Below are positions 1 through 6,955 of a DNA stretch of 10,562 nucleotides, one piece after another; position 1 is the first letter of the stretch; each line of letters starts with the position of its first letter. The position numbers and the translations under genes were made by a program. The notes under the pieces were generated by a model. The model ran no database searches and was not told the origin of the DNA. It saw nothing but the letters and a program-made list of their open reading frames with translations. The stretch lies in NCBI GenBank assembly GCA_023146355.1, contig JAGLCH010000044.1, forward strand, positions 1 through 10,562, in the 5' to 3' direction. This DNA comes from Bacteriovoracaceae bacterium. GTDB lineage: Bacteria > Bdellovibrionota > Bacteriovoracia > Bacteriovoracales > Bacteriovoracaceae.

Positions 1-324
1 ACACTACTATTTTTTATTCAGGCAAAATCATTTGCAGAGATCACCTGCCACACACCACGCCTTAGCAAGGCATTTCAAATCGAGAAAACGTCAGTGGCCT
101 TTTATCAAGCTGATGTAGTTCGAGGACGTGAATTAGCATCGGCAATTCCAGCAAGAACAAGATTTACCCACAATGGGTTTACTAAAGTCATTAAGCACGA
201 GGGAAAGAAATATACTCTTCATATTGAGAATAAAAATAACTTCTCAGAATTGAACGACTACCTTGTGATCAAAAATAATCGAGGTCATGAAGTGACCTAT
301 CCTATTACTTGTTATAATAAATAA
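1..324 (+). CDS. Small secreted protein, 5' end missing
   Basis: The frame is open from the first base and ends at TAA 322-324, giving 107 visible residues. The visible N-terminus reads TLLFFIQAKSFA followed by EITC, which looks like the hydrophobic core and cleavage site (SFA|E) of a Sec signal peptide, so only a few residues before it should be missing. The GTG at 94 lies inside this continuous frame and is not needed as a start. The predicted mature chain is about 95 residues, basic, with one cysteine at mature position 4 and another four residues from the end, which could form a disulfide in the periplasm or outside the cell. I do not recognise the family. A hairpin terminator follows 28 bp after the stop. 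Confidence 0.7.
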   Translation, partial: TLLFFIQAKSFAEITCHTPRLSKAFQIEKTSVAFYQADVVRGRELASAIPARTRFTHNGFTKVIKHEGKKYTLHIENKNNFSELNDYLVIKNNRGHEVTYPITCYNK

Positions 325-352
325 TTCCTAAAATAATCTCCCCTCAACTCTC

Positions 353-389
353 AGCAAAGGTCTCCATAATGGAGGCCTTTGCTATTTTC
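353..389 (+). terminator. Hairpin terminator between converging genes
   Basis: A 13-bp stem pairs AGCAAAGGTCTCC (353-365) with GGAGGCCTTTGCT (371-383) around a 5-nt ATAAT loop, with one G-T wobble. ATTTTCC follows on the plus strand. It lies between two converging genes and may stop both transcripts. The minus-strand gene's TAG stop (384-382) overlaps the stem base. The U-tract is short on the plus side and absent on the minus side, so termination strength is uncertain. Confidence 0.7.
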
Positions 390-1206
390 CAAATCTAAAA
401 TCTTTATAGGATTTTTCTTTGCCTGGCCGCCTCGGTGTAACTTCAAAGTCAGTACAGCCTGGAACAGGACTCGTTCGCTCAAGTTTTACTCGAACAGACT
501 CAGGAAGCTGCAAATAGCTGCTTCTCTTAACTTTATTTTTAGAGTCAAACAGCGCCACATCCGCAAAATAAGTTCCAATCAAACTCATTCCAGCATTAAT
601 CGTTGTCGGCCTATAGCCAAAGGATTCTATTTTTCGTCGAATATAAGAGTATTCGCTGGGCCCTACCATCATCTTGGTTAGCTTGTTGCTCTTTTGGATG
701 ACAATATCTTTATCCTCAATTCTAAATTGGTGATTAAATGGAGGACACTTTAAGTTTTCAAACCGAGGAGTATGTCCAGCTGCTGCGTAGTAGATATTTA
801 CAACACCATACTCAATTTGACGCACGCGAAAACTAGTTGAGTAAACATCACTTCCAGGGGCAATCATAGGTACAAAGAAGTATCCAAGTATCTTGGAACC
901 ATAATTAGAGCGTTTATGGATACGTACAAGCCAACTATCTACTTTCATCTTCTTATTGAGATCTCTAACACTCTCCATCTCAAGGGCAGGAAAGTGAATT
1001 TTCAAACGAATTCCTTTTGAAACAGTATATTTACCCATTGTACCCACAGTCCAATCAATGGCCTCTGCCGAATCAATACTGCTATGAACGGGAGAGATTA
1101 CTGCTGATTTTGTTCCAGTTGATTTATAACCTGAGTATTCTTTTGAGCAACTCAAAAATGACGTAAGTAAAATTGTAAAAAAAAGCAGTGACGTTAGCTT
1201 ACCCAT
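382..1206 (-). CDS. Predicted lipoprotein of unknown function
   Basis: This 274-residue protein starts MGKLTSLLFF and has a hydrophobic signal stretch (about residues 4-19) ending in FLSC. Cys20 is a plausible lipidation site, although the -3 residue is Phe rather than the usual Leu. The chain after it starts SKEYSGYK and is basic and beta-rich in appearance, with two further cysteines at 154 and 251. I recognise no enzymatic motif or family. The ATG overlaps the end of the upstream manA gene by 13 bp and only a weak GGGG lies ahead of it, so translation is probably coupled to manA. Shared transcription does not prove a shared function. The retention signal is unremarkable and the target membrane (inner or outer) cannot be decided. 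Confidence 0.75.
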   Translation of the reverse strand: MGKLTSLLFFTILLTSFLSCSKEYSGYKSTGTKSAVISPVHSSIDSAEAIDWTVGTMGKYTVSKGIRLKIHFPALEMESVRDLNKKMKVDSWLVRIHKRSNYGSKILGYFFVPMIAPGSDVYSTSFRVRQIEYGVVNIYYAAAGHTPRFENLKCPPFNHQFRIEDKDIVIQKSNKLTKMMVGPSEYSYIRRKIESFGYRPTTINAGMSLIGTYFADVALFDSKNKVKRSSYLQLPESVRVKLERTSPVPGCTDFEVTPRRPGKEKSYKDFRFGK

Positions 1207-2123
1207 AAGTACTTTGCCCCTTCGATAGATGAAATAGTTATACGATGTTCTGGATTTAATACCAACATACTTTGGTAAGCAGAAAGTTCGAAAGTCTCAT
1301 CATCTCTACTCACAGTTATATTTCCCTCTACCATGATGATTGAGGACGGCCTATTTTCTTTACTTGAAAGAACGATATCTTTACCTGGACTCACATTCAC
1401 CACATCTACAATAAACTGTGGATGCTCAACGGCGCGTATAGTTTCATCGAACTGAAGTAGTCCTGTCTGAATTTTGAAATTTTTATCTTGGTTAAACTTA
1501 GGGTCAAAATTCAGCACGTCCATTGCTTTGTCGATGTGAAGATCCCTCGAGTTTCCCTGATCATCAATTCTATTCCAATCCCATACTCTGTAGGTAATAC
1601 CAGAGCTCTGTTGAATTTCGCAAAGAGTTACTCCCTTTCCAATGGCATGAATACTACCAGCGGGAACGTAGAAGAAATCTCCACGCTTAAGCTCTCTGAA
1701 TTTTAAAAATTTTTGCATATCACTACCAGCACGAAGTCCTTCTTCAAAGGTCTCCTTGGTAACACCATCTTTCATTCCAAGGTAAATTCCCTCTCCTGGA
1801 GCACAATCTAGGATCAGCCAACACTCAGTTTTTCCAGAAGAGTTTTCATGTATCCCGGCATAATCATCATCAGGGTGAACTTGAACAGATAAGTTATCGG
1901 AAGTATCAATAAATTTTACTAAGTATGGAAAACAAATATCATTGGGCAATGGTATGTTGTTATGCATCGATGGCCCATCGGGGTGAATAGAAACTTCCCA
2001 TGCTTCACCAATAGGTTTGCCAGCTAAACTATCATCTGCTTTTAAGGACTTAAGTTTATTTCCACCCCACACTTTTTCAACGTAGTAGGGACTTAACTTA
2101 AGCAGCGTCTTACTATTGACCAT
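1194..2123 (-). CDS. manA: Mannose-6-phosphate isomerase, class I (cupin type)
   Basis: The enzyme interconverts mannose 6-phosphate and fructose 6-phosphate in the cytoplasm, linking mannose use and GDP-mannose supply to glycolysis. The 309-residue length fits the short Bacillus-like type I PMI rather than the roughly 390-residue E. coli form. Visible family motifs are the N-terminal VWGG (18-21), GEAWEVS (39-45), VQVHPDD (80-86, likely metal ligands Gln81 and His83), KTECW (98-102, ligand Glu100), PAGSIHAI (154-161, ligand His159) and YRVWDWNR (178-185), which includes the active-site arginine. A second cupin-like domain fills the C-terminus. The ATG at 2123 is preceded by GGAGG with a 5-nt spacer. 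The gene is transcribed divergently from the LON-domain gene and overlaps the following lipoprotein gene. Confidence 0.93.
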   Translation of the reverse strand: MVNSKTLLKLSPYYVEKVWGGNKLKSLKADDSLAGKPIGEAWEVSIHPDGPSMHNNIPLPNDICFPYLVKFIDTSDNLSVQVHPDDDYAGIHENSSGKTECWLILDCAPGEGIYLGMKDGVTKETFEEGLRAGSDMQKFLKFRELKRGDFFYVPAGSIHAIGKGVTLCEIQQSSGITYRVWDWNRIDDQGNSRDLHIDKAMDVLNFDPKFNQDKNFKIQTGLLQFDETIRAVEHPQFIVDVVNVSPGKDIVLSSKENRPSSIIMVEGNITVSRDDETFELSAYQSMLVLNPEHRITISSIEGAKYLWVS

Positions 2124-2128
2124 CTAAT

Positions 2129-2133
2129 CCTCC
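2129..2133 (-). promoter_or_regulatory. Shine-Dalgarno site of manA
   Basis: GGAGG on the minus strand lies 5 nt before the manA ATG. It sets the start and shows that this genome uses strong, closely spaced SD sites, a pattern repeated at the two other minus-strand starts at 8343 and 10307. Confidence 0.8.
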
Positions 2134-2151
2134 AAAAATTTAAGAACTTTA

Positions 2152-2180
2152 ATTGTCTCGTAACTTTACGCTTTCTTCAA
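2152..2180 (-). promoter_or_regulatory. Candidate manA promoter
   Basis: On the minus strand, TTGAAG (2180-2175) and GACAAT (2157-2152) are separated by exactly 17 nt. Each hexamer matches 4 of 6 sigma-70 consensus bases. It would start RNA about 20 nt upstream of the ATG, leaving the SD intact. The matches are modest, so this is only a candidate. Confidence 0.3.
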
Positions 2181-2299
2181 GCTGAGAGAAGGAAAGGCCC
2201 TCAAGCCCTCATAATAATACTCTTTTGCTCTGTCTTAACGTTAATTTGAGTGTATTTTGACACAGGATGTCGATAAAATAGATTCAAAGGACATTCGTT

Positions 2300-2953
2300 A
2301 TGGAAAATTTTAACTTGGCAGTATTGCCCATACCAGACATGGTTCTTCACCCCAACACAATGGCACCGATCTATGTGATTGAGCCCTCATATATTGAAAT
2401 GATCAAAAACTGTATAGAGAAGAAAATTGCTATAGGGGTAGTGATTGCAAATCCGACAACTGAGCACACAGTGTGTACCCTTGCTGCACCAACAATTCTC
2501 GAAGAAAAAGATAATGGTGAAATCTCAGTGCTATTGCACGGAATCGGACGTGCAAGGTTACAAAAACTAGTACAACACCTACCCTGGCCTGTATTTGAAG
2601 CAAAAACCTATGATGATCGGCCAGAAGCGATGATTTACGACACTTCACATGTCGAGAGGCTCAGCTCCATCCTAAATAGTTGGCTTTACTGTCAAATCGA
2701 TGAAGTTGATGAGAGAGAGCGCTTTCTTTCTACTATTAAGACGACAGATCATATTATCGACTATATCTGTATGCTCATTCTAAAAGATATTGAGATTAGG
2801 GAAGTTGTCCTTGCCTCCGATTCACTCTCGGAGAGGATTAGTATGCTCAATCTCCTATTAAAAGACGATAATCCTTACGAGGAAGATCATGTAATCCTTA
2901 AGATACTTAAAAGCTACGATCACCTAGAAAATACTCCAGATATCTTGCACTAA
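2300..2953 (+). CDS. Standalone LON N-terminal (substrate-binding) domain protein
   Basis: This 217-residue protein looks like the N-terminal domain of Lon proteases on its own. Residues 6-31 (LAVLPIPDMVLHPNT, then the IEPSY segment) match the typical LPLF-P-VLFPG / FEPRY opening, and VLLHGIGRARL (78-88) matches the conserved G-R-R strand. The C-terminal half is a helical bundle with many acidic residues. No Walker A/B ATPase motifs and no Ser-Lys protease domain follow, so it cannot be an ATP-dependent protease itself. Such single-domain proteins are known in many bacteria but have no well-defined role; binding of unfolded substrates or an adaptor role is inference. AAAGGA (2286-2291) lies 8 nt before the ATG. 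It sits 68 bp upstream of leuS and may be cotranscribed with it. Confidence 0.85.
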   Translation: MENFNLAVLPIPDMVLHPNTMAPIYVIEPSYIEMIKNCIEKKIAIGVVIANPTTEHTVCTLAAPTILEEKDNGEISVLLHGIGRARLQKLVQHLPWPVFEAKTYDDRPEAMIYDTSHVERLSSILNSWLYCQIDEVDERERFLSTIKTTDHIIDYICMLILKDIEIREVVLASDSLSERISMLNLLLKDDNPYEEDHVILKILKSYDHLENTPDILH

Positions 2954-2960
2954 AGCACTT

Positions 2961-2987
2961 TTGAAATCCATTCAAATTTGTTAAGAT
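2961..2987 (+). promoter_or_regulatory. Possible weak leuS promoter overlapping a small palindrome
   Basis: TTGAAA (2961-2966) and TAAGAT (2982-2987) are separated by 15 nt, shorter than ideal. The -35-like part belongs to a small inverted repeat, TTTGAA-ATCCA-TTCAAA (2960-2976). It could be a weak promoter or a small operator ahead of leuS. The AT-rich stem could equally be a poor terminator for the upstream gene. No T-box or leader peptide fits in the 68-nt gap. Confidence 0.2.
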
Positions 2988-3021
2988 TCCATCACTTTAC
3001 TAACAGTGAACAGGAATCAAA

Positions 3022-5787
3022 ATGGATTATAATTTTTCAGAAATTGAGAAAAAATGGCGTAAGAACTGGGCCTTGTCTGGAACATACAAAGTAGAGATAG
3101 ATAATTCAAAACCTAAATTTTATGTTCTTGATATGTTCCCTTACCCATCAGGGGCAGGATTACATGTGGGCCATCCTCTTGGATACATCGCCTCAGATAT
3201 CTATTCTCGCTACAAAAGACACTGTGGATTCAATGTGCTTCATCCAATGGGCTACGATGCCTTTGGCCTTCCTGCAGAACAGTACGCGATCCAAACAGGC
3301 CAGCACCCTGCAGTAACAACAGAAGAAAACATTGCAAGATATAGAGAGCAGCTTGACCTTATTGGTTTTAGCTACGACTGGAGTCGCGAGTTTAGAACGT
3401 GTGATTCAGAATATTACAAGTGGACCCAAAGCACATTTATCAAACTATTTTCTCACTACTACGACAAGACCGCAGACAAGGCCATGCCAGTTGCAAACCT
3501 TGTGGCGACTTTTGAAAAGTCTGGAAATAGCGATATTTTTGCTGCCACCACTCAAGAGGATATCTTTACCGCAGATCAGTGGACAGAGATGTCTGAAGAG
3601 GAAAAAGAAGCTACTCTCCAGCGCTACCGCCTAGCTTACCTTGCAGATACAATGGTTAACTGGTGTCCAAAGCTTGGTACAGTTCTCGCAAATGATGAAG
3701 TTAAAGATGGGCTCTCTGTTCGCGGAGGACATCCTGTTGAACAAAGATTAATGAAGCAGTGGTCACTTCGCATTACAGCTTACGTTGAGCGCCTTCTATA
3801 TGGTCTCGATAATGTTGACTGGACTGACTCGCTAAAAGAAATTCAAAGAAACTGGATAGGAAGATCAGAGGGGGCGGAGATCAACTTCAAAGTTTCAAAC
3901 TCTGACATTCACTTCAATGTTTTCACCACTCGTCCCGACACTATTTTTGGGTCAACCTTTATGGTACTGGCACCAGAAAGTGATCTTGTGGCACAAGTTA
4001 CAACTGATTCCCACAAAGATGATATTGCAGACTATATCGTGGCAACCAAAAAACGCACCGAAAGGGAACGTCTTGCCGACGTAAAAACAGTTAGTGGTGC
4101 CTTCACCGGTTCATATGCGCTTAATCCTTTTACAGGAAAAGAAATTCCCATATGGATCAGTGACTATGTTCTCGCGGGATACGGTACAGGTGCCATCATG
4201 GCAGTTCCCGCACACGACGCCCGCGACTACGCTTTCGCCAAGCACTTTGAACTACCAATTATTCAGGTTGTAAGTGGTGGAGACATCTCTAAGGAATCAT
4301 ACGACGCCAAGGAAGGAACACTGATGAACTCAGGTTTCCTTGATGGAATGAATGTAAAAGAAGCGATATCTAAAGCATGTGCTGAAGTTGATTCAAGAGG
4401 TCTCGGCTCAAAAAAAATTAACTACCGACTTCGCGATGCAATCTTTAGTCGCCAGCGCTACTGGGGTGAACCATTCCCCATTTATTACAAAGACAAAATT
4501 GCACACCCTCTATCAGAAGATGATCTTCCCCTTGAGCTTCCGGAAGTAAAGTCTTACCTTCCAACAGAAGATGGACTTCCCCCTCTTGGGAATGCTCAAA
4601 ACTGGAAAACTAAAGAGGGCCACCCAATTGAACTTTCAACTATGCCTGGCTTTGCAGGATCAAGTGCCTACTACCTGCGCTACATGGACCCAAAAAATGA
4701 TAAGGCCCTAGTTTCAAAAGAGGCAAACGAATACTGGCAAGATGTTGACCTCTACATCGGTGGAACTGAGCACGCCACTGGTCACCTTCTTTATTCCCGT
4801 TTCTGGAATAAGTTTCTTTACGATATGGGTGACGTTTGTAAAGACGAGCCATTTAAAAAACTAATTAATCAAGGGATGATTCAAGGCCGCTCGAGCTATG
4901 TATACAGAATCAAAGACACTAATACTTTTGTCTCAGAGGGATTGAAAAAAGATCACGACGTAACCCCCCTCCACGTAGATATTCACATTGTAAAAAACGA
5001 TGTTCTCGACACCGAAGCATTTACAAAGTGGAGGCCAGAATTTAAGGATGCTGAATTTATCCTTGAAGATGGCAAGTACAACTGTGGAAATGCTATTGAG
5101 AAAATGAGCAAGTCCATGTTCAATGTTGTTAACCCCGATGATATCGTCATCCGTTATGGTGCCGATACTCTTCGCCTCTATGAAATGTTCCTTGGCCCAC
5201 TTGAGCAATCAAAGCCATGGAACACCAATGGTATTGAGGGAGTTCACCGTTTCCTCAAAAAACTCTGGAGACTATTTTACGACGAGAACGGAAACTTTTT
5301 AGTAACCGATGATATCGCAACTGCGAAAGCAAATAGTGCTCTTCATAAAACCATTAAGAAAGTTCAAGAAGATATTCAGAACTTTTCATTTAATACATCA
5401 GTCAGCGCCTTTATGATCGCGGTAAAAGAGTTGGCCGAGATTAAATGCACGAGCAAGGATCTACTGAGTAACCTTGTGGTTCTCATTTCCCCTTTTGCTC
5501 CTCACATCGCTGAGGAACTTTGGGCCTCACTAGGAAATACGACTTCTGTCACAACGGCCAAATGGCCAGTACTGATTTCAGAACTGACAGTGGACAATAT
5601 GATAACTATGGCGGTCTCAGTAAATGGTAAAACTCGTGACACCATGGAAGTCCCCAAAGATATTGATAAAGAAGAATTCCTCGCCAAGGCCAAAGAGCTT
5701 GAAAAAGTGAAGAAGTTTTTGGAGGGAAAAACTATAGTCAAAGAGATCTATGTTCCCGGACGAATTTGCAACCTAGTAGTTAAGTAA
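3022..5787 (+). CDS. leuS: Leucyl-tRNA synthetase
   Basis: This cytoplasmic class I enzyme charges tRNA-Leu with leucine. The Rossmann core has HVGH (48-51, the HIGH signature) and KMSKS (694-698). The CP1 editing domain (about 280-410) keeps TTRPDT (302-307) and the HDARD segment with Asp399 and Asp402, so hydrolysis of mischarged tRNA should be intact. A leucine-specific insertion lies just before KMSKS (about 620-690), followed by the anticodon-binding helical bundle (about 740-850) and the C-terminal domain. The 921 residues exceed the E. coli length of about 860, mainly through an insertion near 150-205 before NWCP. The CxxC zinc pair seen in E. coli after this point is replaced by LSVRGGHP. 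Both traits, and the segments around MIQGRS and FLGPLEQSKPW, resemble Bacteroidetes LeuRS as I remember it. AGGA (3012-3015) lies 6 nt before the ATG. Confidence 0.97.
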   Translation: MDYNFSEIEKKWRKNWALSGTYKVEIDNSKPKFYVLDMFPYPSGAGLHVGHPLGYIASDIYSRYKRHCGFNVLHPMGYDAFGLPAEQYAIQTGQHPAVTTEENIARYREQLDLIGFSYDWSREFRTCDSEYYKWTQSTFIKLFSHYYDKTADKAMPVANLVATFEKSGNSDIFAATTQEDIFTADQWTEMSEEEKEATLQRYRLAYLADTMVNWCPKLGTVLANDEVKDGLSVRGGHPVEQRLMKQWSLRITAYVERLLYGLDNVDWTDSLKEIQRNWIGRSEGAEINFKVSNSDIHFNVFTTRPDTIFGSTFMVLAPESDLVAQVTTDSHKDDIADYIVATKKRTERERLADVKTVSGAFTGSYALNPFTGKEIPIWISDYVLAGYGTGAIMAVPAHDARDYAFAKHFELPIIQVVSGGDISKESYDAKEGTLMNSGFLDGMNVKEAISKACAEVDSRGLGSKKINYRLRDAIFSRQRYWGEPFPIYYKDKIAHPLSEDDLPLELPEVKSYLPTEDGLPPLGNAQNWKTKEGHPIELSTMPGFAGSSAYYLRYMDPKNDKALVSKEANEYWQDVDLYIGGTEHATGHLLYSRFWNKFLYDMGDVCKDEPFKKLINQGMIQGRSSYVYRIKDTNTFVSEGLKKDHDVTPLHVDIHIVKNDVLDTEAFTKWRPEFKDAEFILEDGKYNCGNAIEKMSKSMFNVVNPDDIVIRYGADTLRLYEMFLGPLEQSKPWNTNGIEGVHRFLKKLWRLFYDENGNFLVTDDIATAKANSALHKTIKKVQEDIQNFSFNTSVSAFMIAVKELAEIKCTSKDLLSNLVVLISPFAPHIAEELWASLGNTTSVTTAKWPVLISELTVDNMITMAVSVNGKTRDTMEVPKDIDKEEFLAKAKELEKVKKFLEGKTIVKEIYVPGRICNLVVK

Positions 5788-5795
5788 ATGATAGA

Positions 5796-5822
5796 GGCCC
5801 TCAAAATTGAGGGTCTTTTTTT
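5796..5822 (+). terminator. Intrinsic terminator after leuS, in front of sfsA
   Basis: GGCCCTCAA (5796-5804) pairs with TTGAGGGTC (5807-5815) in a 9-bp stem with one G-T wobble (in practice about 7-8 bp with a 4-nt loop), followed directly by seven T residues (5816-5822). This is a textbook rho-independent terminator beginning 8 bp after the leuS stop. It ends 13 bp before the preferred sfsA start, so it must also limit transcription into sfsA. Confidence 0.88.
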
Positions 5823-5835
5823 GAGTGAGAAACAA

Positions 5836-6540
5836 ATGGTTCAGTACACTGAAAAGCTCCTTACAGGAACAATATCAAACCGCTACAAGCGTTTTCTATC
5901 AGATATAACTCTCGATAACGGTGAAGAGATCAATGCCCACGTCCCAAATACCGGCTCGATGAAAACCTGCTGGGGCGTCGACTGGAAAGTAGCAGTATCC
6001 TTTCACGATAATCCCAAGAGGAAGCTGAAGTACACTCTAGAAATGACCCATAATGGAAAGACATGGATTGGCACCAACACACATCTTACCAATAAACTGG
6101 CCTTTGAAGCAGTTAAGCGGCATCTAATCAAAGAACTTTCCGACTACGATGACATCAAAAAAGAAGTAAAAATCGGTGATAGTCGCATTGATCTACTTCT
6201 AACAAAGGGTGATAAGAAGTGCTATGTAGAAGTTAAGAACGTCACCCTCGATGCAGGAGATGGACTTGTAACCTTCCCTGATTCAGTAACTACTCGGGGT
6301 CAAAAACATCTTAGGGAGCTGACTCAAATAGTTAAAAATGGCGATCGGGCCTGCATGCTCTATATTGTCCAGCGAGAAGATGTGGATCGCTTTGCGCCAG
6401 CTTTTAAAATCGATCCTGAGTACGCCAAGCTTCTCACTGAAGCACACAAGGCCGGTGTGGAAATTCTGGTCTACCGTTGTAAAGTCACTCCTAAAGAGGT
6501 TGTAGTTGATAAGCAACTACACTACACACTAACAAATTAG
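5836..6540 (+). CDS. sfsA: SfsA family protein (sugar fermentation stimulation protein homologue)
   Basis: E. coli SfsA was described as a DNA-binding protein affecting maltose metabolism; its biochemical role is unsettled. Family motifs, numbered from the start chosen here, are NRYKRFLSDI (15-24), HVPNTGSM (35-42), SRIDLLL (116-122), CYVEVKNVTL (129-138) and the FPDSVTTRGQKHLREL block (147-162). Asp119 with Glu132-x-Lys134 resembles a PD-(D/E)xK nuclease centre. The frame also contains an ATG at 5788, directly after the leuS stop, but those 16 extra codons cover an intrinsic terminator. Starting at 5836 gives 234 residues, the E. coli length, with the same distance to the RYKRF motif. The SD before 5836 is weak (GAGTGAG), so the longer start is not fully excluded. 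Confidence 0.9.
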   Translation: MVQYTEKLLTGTISNRYKRFLSDITLDNGEEINAHVPNTGSMKTCWGVDWKVAVSFHDNPKRKLKYTLEMTHNGKTWIGTNTHLTNKLAFEAVKRHLIKELSDYDDIKKEVKIGDSRIDLLLTKGDKKCYVEVKNVTLDAGDGLVTFPDSVTTRGQKHLRELTQIVKNGDRACMLYIVQREDVDRFAPAFKIDPEYAKLLTEAHKAGVEILVYRCKVTPKEVVVDKQLHYTLTN

Positions 6541-6617
6541 ATAGAATGCATAAGGTTATTCTACTTTTAATATGGTCTTGCCTAGGATAGATTCGAAAAA
6601 ACTAACTATGGAGATAT

Positions 6618-6953
6618 ATGAAAACACTAATCGCATTAATTCTACTTTCTGTAACAACACTTTCATTTGCTGAAGGCTCACTAGAGTGTACATTCACAAA
6701 AAACTTTGAAAATATTTCTATGGTAGAAGTACTTGCTGAAATTGACGAAGAGGAATCTTCAGAAAATTACTTTGGTAAAGTTGGTTCTGTTCAAGCAGAG
6801 GTTTTATATCTTCCTTACCAAGAGGGAATCTACTTAAGTATTACAGATACATCTAGAGGAGTTGAAGCTTCTGCAGTAAATCATAATAATGCAGAAGTAA
6901 CTCTCACAATTGGAAAAGACACTTACGCTCTTTTCTGTGAAGAAATCTGGTAA
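6618..6953 (+). CDS. Small secreted protein with two cysteines, unknown function
   Basis: This 111-residue protein has a clear Sec signal peptide: MK, a hydrophobic core LIALILLSVTTL, and a likely cut after SFA (residue 18). The mature chain of 93 residues is acidic, probably mostly beta strand, with Cys24 near its start and Cys107 near its end, well placed for a disulfide linking the two termini. No family is recognised. GGAG (6610-6613) lies 4 nt before the ATG. It follows sfsA by 77 bp and converges on mutM, with only 2 bp between the two stops. Mature length and cysteine placement resemble the partial protein at the left edge of the window, so the two could share a fold, though residue identity looks low. 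Confidence 0.72.
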   Translation: MKTLIALILLSVTTLSFAEGSLECTFTKNFENISMVEVLAEIDEEESSENYFGKVGSVQAEVLYLPYQEGIYLSITDTSRGVEASAVNHNNAEVTLTIGKDTYALFCEEIW

Positions 6954-6955
6954 GC

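Noticed and set aside
94..324. GTG at 94 as the start of a 76-residue protein
   Set aside because: The same frame is open to base 1 and the added residues look like a signal peptide, so the gene starts outside the window.
379..681. 100-codon plus-strand frame across the lipoprotein gene
   Set aside because: It lies wholly opposite a gene with a signal sequence, shows no recognisable protein features, and starts at the terminator hairpin without an SD.
2257..2284. TTGACA (2257-2262) as -35 of the LON-domain gene
   Set aside because: The best -10 (TAAAAT, 2274-2279) is only 11 nt away; TAGATT (2279-2284) has 16 nt spacing but would start RNA inside the SD site. A sigma-28-like GTCGATAA nearby has no matching -35.
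2954..3021. T-box or leucine attenuator ahead of leuS
   Set aside because: The gap is only 68 bp with no T-box sequence, no leucine-rich leader peptide and no terminator/antiterminator pair.
4640..5208. Open frames of 70-91 codons antisense to leuS
   Set aside because: They run antisense through the conserved synthetase domain and look like shadows of its codon pattern.
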